The notes beneath the pieces were generated by a model. The model was given only the letters and a program-made list of their open reading frames with translations, searched no databases and was not told where the DNA came from. Source: Pelagophyceae sp. CCMP2097 (taxonomy: Eukaryota > Sar > Pelagophyceae). Taken from it: 11,080 bases of DNA. The stretch covers positions 772,687-783,766 of the forward strand of contig MU657176.1 of the NCBI GenBank assembly GCA_026770575.1, read 5' to 3'. A program made the translations under genes and the position numbers. Positions 1-8,287 of the stretch are shown here, piece after piece. Every line of letters starts with the position of its first letter. Positions within the stretch are counted from its first letter, which is position 1.

Positions 1-1
1 G

Positions 2-115
2 CGGTGCCAGCTGCAGCTCGACGACCTCAAGGCGGCAAAGAAGGCGCACGTCGACGCTGCCTCGCGCGCCAAGGACGCGTACCACGCCGCGTCCCGAGCG
101 GCGCGCCCGGCACCT
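2..115 (+). CDS. Partial coiled-coil coding exon, cut by the left window edge
   Basis: The frame beginning at base 2 reads as a charged, heptad-like helix (LQLDDLKAAKKAHVDAASRA, then KDAYHAASRAA) and stays open to the TGA at 362-364. The helical character fades after about base 110, so an exon end near there is likely, but I find no convincing donor. A pyrimidine-rich stretch ending in CCCCAG at 253 is a good acceptor candidate. It could lead into a last exon in another frame (RRLNDERELELL) that stops at 405-407. The Lys/Ala spacing recalls membrane-bending or generic coiled-coil proteins, but no family can be named from about 37 residues. Function is unknown and the 3' structure is uncertain. 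Confidence 0.35.
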
Positions 116-493
116 GGTCCGACACGTCGGGCACGTCGGTCATCGCGCCGGCCACCCCCAGGGGGCCTTGCTGCCGCCCGGGGCTTGCGCTCATTTCAAA
201 CACGGGCAGAACAAAGCTGCCAGTGCAGAACAACTCTTTCCTATCTTCCCCAGCGGCACCACGCAGCGACCACGCCGCCTTTCGATGCGCCGATTGAACG
301 ACGAGCGAGAGCTCGAGCTCCTCGTTCGAATGCGCTACTTATCTCCAAAATCTCAGGGGCCTGACAAATCCGGTCTTCTATTCTCCCCAGCCACATGTAG
401 TCACTAGTAGAGCGTGTTCACTCTGAAGGGTTGACCTCCACCTAACTCTCCGCCAACGTGAGGCTTCGACGCGTCGTTCACGTGTTAGTCATC

Positions 494-1983
494 ATGGGCA
501 CCACGGAGGACGACAAGCTGCTCGCGGCGCTGAAGATGCCGCTCAACGAGACGATGCCTGCGCCGGCGTCCCGGGCCTACAGTTTCGCGGCCTTCTCGGG
601 CTGTGCGGTGTTTCGTGTTTTGCCGGGGCTTGACGCCTTTTCCGAAAACAGGCTCGAGACTCGTGAGCTCACCACCGCGGAGGCGGCGGAGCTGGAGGGC
701 GTCATCGTGCCTCAGCTCACGGACGCGACGCTGATGTCGGAGTTTGACGCCAACTCGCGGATCCGAATCTTCCATGGCATGATGACCAACAACAAGGGTA
801 CCCACGAGGCCATGGTCAAGGAGGCAGTGGAGACGTACGAGCGCGTCGGCATCTGGCGCCGCGAGCACGCCGCCGACGTCATGACCAAGGAACTGCACGG
901 CGAGCAGCTCCTCTACGAGACAATGCACACCCACCTCGGCGGCTACGACCTCTATGGACACCTCATCTGGGCAGAGCGCCTCGGCGACATCAGTCAAGTG
1001 GGGACCTGCGCCTTTAAGTCGGCATCGCCCCCGCATACCCTTTTCGGCGGCCCCGCGTCAAAAAAGGGACGCGCCGACGATTCGAAATAGATCGTCGACG
1101 CGCCGTTGAATACCGAGGAGGCCAAGGCCATCCGCATGAAGATCATGGAGGCCGTCCGCATCCGCCAGCTCGCCGGTGCGCCGCCGCGCGAGGCGCCTCG
1201 GGCGGCCTTTGGCTCCTCGCGACCGCCGCCGCGGCGTCTACAGCGTCCCCCGCCCCGCAGGCTCGGACGCGCGCGGCGCGCGGCGGTACAAGCAGGTGTT
1301 CATCATCGACCTGGGCGCCATTTCCCTGACGACGCTGCTCACCAAGTCGGCCGTGCGCGAGATGACGACGGCCATCGTCTCCGCGGCCAACGGCTTCTGG
1401 CCGGAAACCATGTGGAAGTGCTTCATCGTCAACGCCCCCTTCATCTTCCGCTCCGCCTACACCGTACAAACCGGTGCCCGAGGAACGCCATTGTGGCGAC
1501 TTTCTCGGCGTCGACTTTTTCGCCGTCGACGGAACCCAAACTTAGGTCATCAGCCCGTTCATCCATCCGGTGACCAAGGAAAAGATCAAAATCCTCGGCG
1601 GGCCCTCCAAGTACCTCCCCGAGATGGAGGCCAACGGCATCCCGCGGTCGCAGATTCCAAAGTTCCTCGGTCCGAAACAGCGCCCGCGGACACGGAAAGG
1701 CGGACCGCACCGAGGGCCGAGGGACCAGAGCCGCGAGAGGCACCAGAAACGCGCCGGGGCCTCGCCGCGGCCGTCGTACGAAGACGTTATTTCGGGTCCC
1801 CGTCGCATCGCCACTCTAGGTGGCGACCTCCCCGACGAAAAGATCGCCGACGCGATCCGCGGCATCAACGCCGCTGCCGCCGCCGCCGCCGTGCCCTCCG
1901 CCGCCGCCGCCGCCGCGCCCGCCGCCGCCGCCGTGATCGCTGCCGCCGCCGCCGCCGTGATCGCCGTCGCCGCCGTGCGCTAG
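494..1983 (+). CDS. CRAL-TRIO (Sec14-like) lipid-transfer domain protein, 4 exons
   Basis: Exons 494-997, 1091-1175, 1261-1463 and 1546-1983 join in phase to give 409 residues. Proteins of this family bind phosphatidylinositol or other hydrophobic ligands and move or present them at membranes. An N-terminal helical part (about 100-150, ending YERVGIWRREHAAD) matches the CRAL-TRIO-N region. GGYDLYGHLIWAERLGDI precedes the lipid-binding fold. RYKQVFIIDLGAISL (205-219) is the hallmark core strand. FIVNAPFIFRSAYT (about 251-264) continues across an intron into VISPFIHPVTKEKIKILGG. IPKFLG (301-306) is the typical end of the domain. The ATG at 494 is chosen because it is the first ATG in this frame; the frame opens only 12 codons earlier with no other ATG. 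The tail after residue 310 is basic and then poly-Ala, with no recognisable domain. A further cryptic intron near residues 35-60 is not excluded. Specific ligand unknown. Confidence 0.85.
1867..1980 (+). repeat. GCC-rich trinucleotide microsatellite in the 3' end of the CRAL-TRIO gene
   Basis: About 114 bases are built almost only of GCC/CGC triplets with GTGATCGC interruptions. In the gene's frame they encode Ala runs broken by VPS, P and VI. The two other plus-strand frames would read mostly Arg or Pro. The stop codon follows directly at 1981-1983, so slippage here would alter both the tail length and the stop used. Confidence 0.85.
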
Positions 1984-2266
1984 GCGGGCCCCAAGCCCGC
2001 GCCGCCACGCCGGGCCCCGGCGCTGCGAAGGCGACGGCCCGCACTGCTCCCAACTTTCTCCGCGGTGCGAGCGATGCGCTACTTTTTAAGGTCATGCGAT
2101 TCGAACCCCGCCGGCATGCCCCGGGCCCGTCGAGAACGACGAGGCCACGTCCTTGGACGGGAGGTGCATGCGATTCATTGCGAATCTCGACCTTCTCCGA
2201 AACTTGGCTTCAAAAAGGTGGATCAAATCCGAAATCCGCTGGACGGCGCAGCTGGACGGCGCCGCG
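1984..2266 (+). other. Intergenic gap between CRAL-TRIO and glycosyltransferase genes
   Basis: These 283 bases hold the 3' end of one gene and the promoter and 5' leader of the next. A T-run (CTACTTTTTAAGG, about 2079-2091) is the only AT-rich patch and might be promoter-related. The motif CATGCGATTC occurs twice, at about 2092 and 2166. No RNA gene is seen. Confidence 0.5.
2238..2262 (+). repeat. Short tandem duplication in the 5' leader of the glycosyltransferase gene
   Basis: GCTGGACGGCGC is present at 2238-2249 and again at 2251-2262, separated by a single A. It ends four bases before the ATG at 2267. Confidence 0.8.
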
Positions 2267-4243
2267 ATGCTGCGGCGGCCGGCGCCGGCGCTGGTGGCCT
2301 TTGCTGCGGGGCTCGCCCTCGGCGCCGTTGTCGGCGGCTACGTCCTCGCGGGCCACCTGCTCACGGCGCCAGCCGGCGCGATGCACCACGCCTTTGGCGC
2401 GGCGGCGCAGCGCCACGACCCGTCGACGGCGGCGCGCGCGTCGCGCGCAGAAGACGGCGCCGCGGCCCAGCTGCTCGACCAGCTCGATCGGTCGCGCACG
2501 GCCCTCGACGCCGCCGCAGAGCGCTACCGCGATGCCGCCGGCAGCGGCACGACCGCGCCGCCGCCGGACGCCGCTGCGGAAGGCGCCCTCGCGGCGCGGG
2601 AACGGACGGTCCGCCGGCGCGAGGCCGACGCCAACGTGGCGCAAACGGCACTGGCGCTGCGCGCGGCCGACGCGTCGACGCGCGACGCGCTGGCGCTGAC
2701 CGCACCGCCGCCGTCCGCGTCCGCGGCGTGCCCGCCGTGCGCGCAGGCGCCGCGGTGCGCCTCGTCGGCGGGCGAGGAGCTGCTCTTTCTGGGCATGCTC
2801 ATGCACGTCGAGCGCGCGGCGGCGGACTACTTGTCGCAGACACTTAAAGCCCTAAATTCCGAATTCGGCCGCGCTCGAGTCGCCGCCGGCGCGCCCGTCG
2901 GCTTCCTCGTGAGTCGCACTGTGTCCCTCGAGTCCGGTGGATGTGCTGCAGTCTCGGACCGCGAGACCACATGCTGAATGTGCGCAAACTCGGCGTTATA
3001 GGTCATTGACATTACGCGAGGCGGCTCCGCGGCCATCGAAACGGCGCGGCGGCGATACGGAAATGGCAACCTCTTCGACTTTGCCGTCCTCGGCCGCAAG
3101 GCGACCGCCAAGTGCGTGGCGTCTTGCCGCACAAAGGACGCCGTCGGGCTGCCGGGCGGCCTGCCCCAAGGCCCGTGGACGCCAAGCCCCAAGGCCCGTG
3201 GACGCCAAGTCTCCGACCCTCGTGCCCGTCTCCGACCGTCGCACTGCGCTAGGGGCGCCGCGCAGCAGTCGCGCGACGTCGCGGCGGGCATGCACCTCCT
3301 CCTCAACTCGTCGAGGCCCTTTCAATTCGTGAGGCCCTCAATTCGTGAGGCTGCAGAGACTTTGCGTCAGACGCCCCACGCCAACGCCCGACCCAAGGCC
3401 CTTCTCCTTGAAGACGACTGGCTCGCCTGCCCGGGGGCCCTCGGCGGCCTCGTCACCGCCATCTCGCGTACACGCGGCGTCCGTCGCCGGACGTGCCGGT
3501 GTGATGCCGCCTCGATCTATGGACGGGTAGGCGCGACGCAGACGTACGACGACAAAATCGCCGCGCTGCGCATCTCCTACGGCCTCAACGGCGTCCTCGT
3601 GCCGCGCGCGCGCTTAAGCTCGCTCGCGCAGCACATCACTTCGCTCGCGGGGAAGAAGCCGCCGGTGCGTCCGCCGCCGACGCTCGCACGAGCGACTCAG
3701 TGCCTTTCGCCGCAGGACCACGCGTTCACGGCGTGGGCGCTTGGCCAGGGCGTGCTTGTGACGTACCGTGCGTTGCCCCGCGCTCGTCCTTGTGCAACTG
3801 CCGACGGACCCGCCGGAGCCACAACCACGCACCTACAAACCACGCACCTGTCGTAGGACACAATCTCTTTGTCCACATTGGCAAGAGTTCGTCCATCGGC
3901 AACTCGGGCGCGCGATGGAACGCCGCCTGTGCGTCCCCGCATGCTGTGTGGTGCGTCGCGAGCGAGCGTCGTAGGCTACGAGGTGCTCTTCGATTATCTT
4001 CTGGCGGACGTCGAGGCCTATCAGGTCCACAAATGTGCCCACGACGTCATCTCCCCGTGCGCATCCGCGCCGCGCAGGCTGCCGCACCCGGAGCGGCGAG
4101 CCAAGGCCTTTGCCTGCGACGTCGCGCTGCAGGACTTGCACGTCTCCTCGGCTTCCGATCGGCTCCTGGGCTGCCTCCGAAAGAGCCTGCCCCCGCCGAC
4201 GCACGCCTTCTTAGCGCTCTCCGCGAAAATGGACGAGTCCTAA
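2267..4243 (+). CDS. Type II membrane glycosyltransferase, GT54/MGAT4-like, 8 exons
   Basis: Exons 2267-2908, 3002-3111, 3253-3328, 3371-3467, 3531-3664, 3716-3767, 3857-3928 and 3975-4243 give 483 residues. Residues 8-29 form a hydrophobic signal-anchor after MLRRP, followed by an Ala/Arg-rich stem (to about 150) and a small Cys cluster (C155, C158, C164). This is the usual layout of Golgi transferases. The catalytic part starts near residue 170 (FLGMLMHVERAAADYLSQTL). ALLLEDDW (286-293) supplies the acidic metal/nucleotide-sugar motif. RHNLFVHIGKSSS (371-383) resembles the F-x-H-(V/I)-G-x-x-S-S block of MGAT4-type GlcNAc transferases. A C-terminal CYEVLF...VEAYQVHKCAHDVISPC block (395-423) holds conserved-looking Cys residues. 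Junctions restore TYR/HNLF and AAC/YEVL exactly. The 3329-3370 and 3468-3530 introns are multiples of three, contain no stop and are less certain. GT25-like or other EDD families are the alternative. Substrate unknown. Confidence 0.7.
3112..3252 (+). other. Intron 2 of the glycosyltransferase gene
   Basis: Donor GTGCGT and acceptor GCTAG give a 141-bp intron in phase 2, joining KATAK to GAAQQSRDVAAG. It is open in the exon frame, so a naive reading carries straight through it. It is called an intron because of the donor, the phase match, the loss of protein character, and a 23-bp tandem repeat that would shift the frame if copies were gained or lost in coding sequence. Confidence 0.65.
3164..3209 (+). 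repeat. Perfect 23-bp tandem repeat, two copies, inside an intron
   Basis: The unit starting CCCCAAGGCCCGTGG and ending ACGCCAAG occurs at 3164-3186 and 3187-3209 without mismatch. A second, looser pair follows (CTCCGACC..CTCCGACC). Confidence 0.95.
3322..3352 (+). repeat. 14-bp direct repeat that duplicates a 5' splice site
   Basis: TCAATTCGTGAGGC occurs at 3322-3335 and 3339-3352. Each copy contains a potential donor GTGAGG, at 3329 and 3346. The first donor gives a 42-bp intron (3329-3370) that keeps the frame. The second would leave only 25 bp. Confidence 0.9.
3821..3849 (+). repeat. Near-perfect 14/15-bp tandem repeat inside an intron
   Basis: ACAACCACGCACCT (3821-3834) is followed directly by ACAAACCACGCACCT (3835-3849), differing by one extra A. 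It lies just before the acceptor GTCGTAG of the 3768-3856 intron. Confidence 0.9.
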
Positions 4244-4494
4244 ACATAAAGCTGTGTGTGTGTATACCCAAGGCGCCGCCCCCGGGGCGCGGGGCCGACC
4301 CGAGCCAGAACAAAATCGAAATGTCGTGAACGAAAAAATGTGTTCAGCGAAGGGACCGAGCGCGCCAACGTGTGAGACCGGGCCGTCGACGGGTCCTTCC
4401 ACGCCTTCCCCGTCCCCCGGCGCCGAGCAGGAGCAGCGTTGGCGTCCGACGACCAGAGTTTCTTGACTGAGGATGACCTCTGCGGTCTAAGGCC
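4244..4494 (+). other. Gap between glycosyltransferase and IQ-array genes
   Basis: These 251 bases carry the putative polyadenylation signal of the upstream gene at their left end, then the promoter and leader of the IQ-array gene. No TATA-like box, RNA gene or further coding exon is evident. Confidence 0.5.
4245..4263 (+). terminator. Possible polyadenylation signal (CATAAA plus GT-rich element)
   Basis: CATAAA at 4245-4250 begins two bases after the TAA stop. It is followed at once by a GT-rich run (GCTGTGTGTGTGTA, 4251-4264). CATAAA is a recognised single-base variant of AATAAA, and a GT-rich downstream element is typical. Which signal this organism uses is unknown, and the spacing between the two elements is shorter than usual. 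Confidence 0.35.
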
Positions 4495-7441
4495 ATGGCC
4501 GCCGCGCCAAGCGCCGCGCCGGCGCCCTTTGCAGACTGGTCGCCGGCGTCGCTCTTCGGCGGCCACGCCGAGCCCGCGGCGCCGCCGAGCCCAAAGGCGC
4601 GGCCGGCCTCGACGAGCCAGCCAGAGGCACCGCCGAGGCAAGAAGCGCCGACGAGGGACCAGGCAGAAGCGCCGACGGCCGCGAACCCGCGGCGGCGGGG
4701 CGCGCCGCGTCGCCAGCCCCCGGGGCGGCCGCCGTCGGGGGCCCGCGACGCGCCGCCGCCGGCGGAGGAGCCGCCCGGGAGCGCCCCTGCCGCACCGCGA
4801 GACGCCGCCGCCGCGCGCAAGGCCTCGCCCGGCCCGCGCGGCGATGCGGCAGCGGCGCGGAGCGCGGCCGACCAGGACGCGGCGCTGCGGTCGGCGTGGC
4901 AGGGCCGCGGCGCGGACAAAGGCGACGGGTGCGCACTTTGCCTCGATTCGTCTGCCTCGATTCATGTGCAGAGCCCGCGGAGCAGTCCTGGGTTGCGACC
5001 GCGGCGCGCGCAGGCTGCTCTCGGCACTCGAGAAGATCAACTCCGTGCTCGCGGCGGGCGTGGAAGAGGACGCCGAGGCGCTCCGAGACGCCGACGGCGA
5101 CGCGGGCAGCACGCGGTGGCGGTCCGCGGCCCCAAAGGCCACGGCCAAGGCTCCGGCAGTCAAGGCCTCGGCGGTCCAGGCTTCTGCGGCGAAGGCGGCG
5201 CCGCCGCGGAGCCGGCGGAGCCAGGCCGACCTGGAGGCTCCGGCGGAGCGGCGCGCGGAAGCAGCGCAGCGGCGGCGGCGTGACGCGGCGCGAGTTATCC
5301 AGCTCCGTTGGCGCGTGCGCTGCGCGGCGCGGCACGAGCGCGCGGCCCGCGGCCGCAAAGCGGAGATGCAGGGCTTGCTCCGCACGCTGGCCGCCGTCGC
5401 CGTGCAGGCCTTGTCGCGCGGCTGCGCCGCCCGCGCCAAAGTCCGAGCGCTGCGGTTCAGGCGCGACTCGGCCGCCGCGCGCGTGCAGCGACGCTGGCGC
5501 GGTGGCCTGGCGCGGATCCGCGCGGCGCGGCTGCGGGGCTTGCACGCGGCGGAGGCCCTGCGGCGCGGGCATGCGGCGACACGGATCAATTCAAAGTTTT
5601 CCCGCGCCGCGGCCGCGCGCCGCTTTTGCGCCTCACTCCGCTCCCATAAGCAGGAAAAAGACGCCGCCGCTTTAGCGGTGCAGGCGCTCGCGCGCGGCGC
5701 GCAGGCGCGGCGACGGCGGCGCGAGAGACTCGCGGCGGTGGCGGTGGCGCAAAAGTGCGGGAGGCGCTTCGCTCAAAGGCGACTCGACGCACGCAAAAAG
5801 GCAGAGGCCACGGCCGCGCGGGCCGAGGCCGCCGCCGCAGTGCGCGTGCAAACGCGCGTGCGTGCGAGGCAGGCGGCGCACCGCCTCGAAGTGCTCCGAC
5901 TACAAAGGGCCGCGCTTTTGCAGGCCGAGGACGCAAAAAGGAGGACGGCCACGGCCGCAGTGCTGATCCAGGCTCGCGCGCGCGCGAGGCAGGGTGCGCG
6001 CGTCGTCGCGGCGCTCCGGGGGCAGCGCGACGCGCTCCTCGACGCCGAGGAACTGCGGCGGCGCAAGGAAGAGGGCCTGCGCGCGGCGGCTCGGAGCCGC
6101 GCAGGGGTCTGGACGCAGGCGCATTTTCGGCGGCACCGAGCCGCGCGCGCCTGCGCCCAGCTGCGAGCGCTGAGCCGGGCCGCGGCCGTCCTCACGCTCC
6201 AGGCGCAGCTGCGCCGCCACGCGCAGCGGTTGGCGTTAGCGAAGAAGAAGAAGGGCGCGGTCGCGATGCAGACGGCCGCGCGCATTCTCGCGGCAAAGGC
6301 GGATTTGAGGCGGCGCCGCGGCGCTGCGCGCGTGCTGACGCGCGCCGGGCGGCGGCGTTGCGCGCGCTTCCGCGCGGCCCAGGAGAAGCTGCGCATTGCG
6401 AAAGCGGCGACGCGGATCCAGGCTTTAGCGCGTTCAACGCCGCGGCGCCACGACTTCGCCGCAAAGTTGCGCGCCGCCGTGCGCATCGAGGCCTACGCGC
6501 GGCGCCGCGCGGCCCGCGTTTTGCGCCGCCGCCGCGCGCACGCGGGGCGCCGCCTCGGGCGTGGCGTCCGGGCGGCGCTCGCAAGGCGGGTGGAACGGCG
6601 GCGGACCGCGGCGACTTTGATCGAGTCCTCCACCCGGCGCTGCCTCGCGCGGCGGCGCGTCGCGGAGCTGCGCCGCGCGCGCGCGGGCCTCCGCCTCACA
6701 CGCCTCGCGCGCGGTCTCCTCGGCCGCCGGCGCTTTGCGCGGCTGCTGAAGATTGCACGCGCGCAGTTTGCATGCCGCAACTGCGGCCGCGTCGAGCCAA
6801 AGGGCGCGTACTGCAAGGGCTGCGGCTACCGCCGGCCGCCGCGCGACGAGGCGAAGCTCATCCCGCTCGGCGCCGTCACGAAGCAGCACGCGGGGCTGCG
6901 ACAGCCAAAACCGCCTGGCGTAGACGCGCGGCCGCACCCGCCGCCGCCGCGGCGACGGCTCCGCGACCTCGCGATGAACGACGGGGACGACGCGGGCACG
7001 CTCGGCGTCTCGCTGGGGTCGCTGTCGTCTCGCGGCGCAGCGCAGTCGCTCGGCCAGTCGCTCGGCCGCTCGTCACAGACCGAAGGGTCGCAGCGCGCGC
7101 TGCCGCCCCTCGTCGCCGGCGCGCGGCAGGCGCTGGCCTCCGCGGGTTCGAACCAGGCCTCGCGAAAAGCACTGCCGCCTTTTGACGCGGCGGCGACATT
7201 TTCGCCGGCGCGCGGATCGGCGCTGAAAACGTTCGAGCCGACGCTGGACCACCAAGTCTTCGGCGTCATCGACGCGCGCATCGCGCGCGCCGCGCAGGCC
7301 GTGCGACCCAAGCGCGACGGGACGCCCGGGGCGGCGTCGACGGGCATGGTCCCGCTGCGGCCGCCACGCGACGCCGGGGCGCACGGCAACCCCCGCCAAC
7401 GAAGGTCCATACCAAACCCGCACTGCCTTCCCCTCATCTGA
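4495..7441 (+). CDS. IQ-motif array protein with C-terminal four-Cys zinc ribbon, 2 exons
   Basis: Exons 4495-4928 and 4972-7441 give 967 residues. The ATG sits in a strong GGCCATGGCC context. Residues 1-145 are a disordered Ala/Pro-rich tail; 155-245 contain a short helix (LLSALEKINSVLAAG) and an Ala/Lys-rich linker. Residues about 250-740 are some 15-17 degenerate IQ-like units (A-x-x-I/V-Q-x-x-x-R-x-x-x-A-R, e.g. AARVIQLRWRVRCAAR and AATRIQALARSTPRR). Such motifs bind calmodulin or centrin-type EF-hand proteins, often on cytoskeletal or ciliary structures. C746, C749, C759 and C762 (C-x2-C-x9-C-x2-C) form a zinc ribbon, followed by a Ser/Gly-rich disordered tail. The upstream run of the second frame (4439-4971) is Arg-rich noise; the in-phase 43-bp intron joins the better N-terminus. 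An alternative acceptor at 5013 is also in phase. Several IQ units lack the Gln, so calmodulin binding by all of them is doubtful. Confidence 0.75.
4929..4971 (+). other. 43-bp intron of the IQ-array gene, with 14-bp internal duplication
   Basis: Donor GTGCGC and acceptor ATGTGCAG, phase 2. The intron interior is TGCCTCGATTC at 4939-4949 and 4953-4963, an imperfect 14-bp tandem, and it supplies most of the pyrimidine-rich stretch. A longer 85-bp alternative ending at 5013 keeps the same phase. Confidence 0.6.
5834..6073 (+). repeat. Two ungapped 120-bp (40-residue) coding repeats within the IQ array
   Basis: Unit A (5834-5953) and unit B (5954-6073) both start with GCCGCAGTG. They align without gaps as AAVRVQTRVRARQAA.. 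and AAVLIQARARARQGA.., ending AEDAKRR and AEELRRR. By eye about half of the 40 residues are identical. That is more than between other units of the array, so this pair is probably its youngest duplication. Confidence 0.65.
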
Positions 7442-7673
7442 GGTGCGGCGGGCCGCCCGAAAGGAGGCCCCCGCGAAATCTGTCTATTGTTGTCATGTCA
7501 CGCGGCCGGCTTCGAGCCACGCGGCCGCCCCGCTCCTGAATATTTCCCCGCGACTCCGACCGTCCCGTCTCCCATTCCCAGGGTGGTGACTGTGTCTCCC
7601 TCGCTGACCCAATTCGTCTGGGCTCTCCGCTGCCTCGCAGCATCCTGGCGCGCGTCCGTGGAAGACGAAAGGT

Positions 7674-7701
7674 CCGTCCAAGCCCCGCCGTCCAAGCCCC
7701 G
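7674..7701 (+). repeat. 14-bp perfect tandem repeat, intergenic
   Basis: CCGTCCAAGCCCCG occurs at 7674-7687 and 7688-7701. Its CCAAGCCCCGTGG edge resembles the CCAAGGCCCGTGG core of the intronic 23-bp repeat near 3164. The likeness is short and may be chance. Confidence 0.9.
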
Positions 7702-8220
7702 TGGAACGTCCGTCGTTTGCTCTGTTGCTGGCATTTGTATAGTTGCTGCGGATCAGAGCTCTGCGGGCATCGATCAAATGAAAGCGGCGCACCATCCCGA
7801 ATCGAAACCGCGGCCGTCGATGCAGATGCAGTCGTCGCTTGCAGCCCGCCGCGCCAGCCCAGGTCCAAAAGGACAGTCTAAAGGACTATCGAGCGTCGTT
7901 CTCCGGTACTGCCCAGCCGAGGATCGAGCACAACGGGCGCACGATGCTGCGTTGATACCCTCTTGTAAGATTCCTAACACAGTTCTAACTCTGCTTGCAC
8001 AAGTGGGCACTACAATTGTACGGGAGGAATTTCCTATCCCGGATATCCGCGCAAATTCCATCTTTTGGCGATAGTCCGCTGTGCGTTTCAAGTTGAGACA
8101 AACGTGTGCTGTGCCTTGTGGGCGGCCGGAAGGACGGCCCGCGGCTGCATAGGGTGGTCGCTTGGCTCCACGAGCCCCGGCTGCTCCGGCATCACCTTGG
8201 CGGACGAGTCGGAGGGGCGG

Positions 8221-8242
8221 GTGGACCAAGGGTGGACCAAGG
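8221..8242 (+). repeat. 11-bp perfect tandem repeat upstream of the RFC-like gene
   Basis: GTGGACCAAGG occurs at 8221-8231 and 8232-8242, about 46 bases before the ATG at 8288, so it lies in the presumed promoter or leader. Confidence 0.85.
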
Positions 8243-8287
8243 GCGCGTGGCGCGGTCTCATCCGAGGCCGCGGGCAGGTAGCTTGCG

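Larger units (their letters stand above)
7442..8287 (+). other. 846-bp intergenic region without a supported gene
   Basis: GC is visibly lower than in the flanking genes. Open frames here on both strands have no recognisable motif and no neighbour in phase. A T/G-rich patch (CTGTCTATTGTTGTCATG, about 7481-7498) just after the IQ-gene stop could belong to its 3' end formation. The right end must hold the promoter and leader of the RFC-like gene. Two short tandem duplications lie inside and are listed separately. Confidence 0.5.

Noticed and set aside
479..484. CACGTG G-box/E-box ten bases before the CRAL-TRIO ATG
   Set aside because: A six-base palindrome in GC-rich DNA is expected by chance and it probably lies in the transcribed leader.
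2093..2107. GATTCGAACCCC, resembling a tRNA T-loop on the minus strand
   Set aside because: The flanking bases do not form the five-pair T stem and no D arm, anticodon arm or acceptor stem can be built around it.
1176..2699. 507-codon plus-strand open frame running through two genes
   Set aside because: Only 1261-1463 of it is real CRAL-TRIO exon; the rest reads poly-Arg through the GCC tract and out of frame through the next gene.
4240..5589. 449-codon open frame on the minus strand, plus other long minus-strand frames across 4300-7400
   Set aside because: They are Arg/Ala-rich mirror frames of GC-rich coding sequence, with no motifs and no splice partners; the plus strand carries the recognisable domains.
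7144..7155. GGGTTCGAACCA, B-box-like sequence
   Set aside because: It lies inside the IQ-array coding exon and has no tRNA cloverleaf around it; TTCGAA is self-complementary and occurs by chance.
8018..8049. AGGAATTTCCT and GGATATCC near-palindromes
   Set aside because: They are isolated short palindromes without spacing, repetition or a neighbouring gene start that would suggest an operator.
7487..8074. 195-codon open frame in the intergenic region
   Set aside because: No motif, no good start context and no neighbouring exon in phase; composition is like non-coding DNA.
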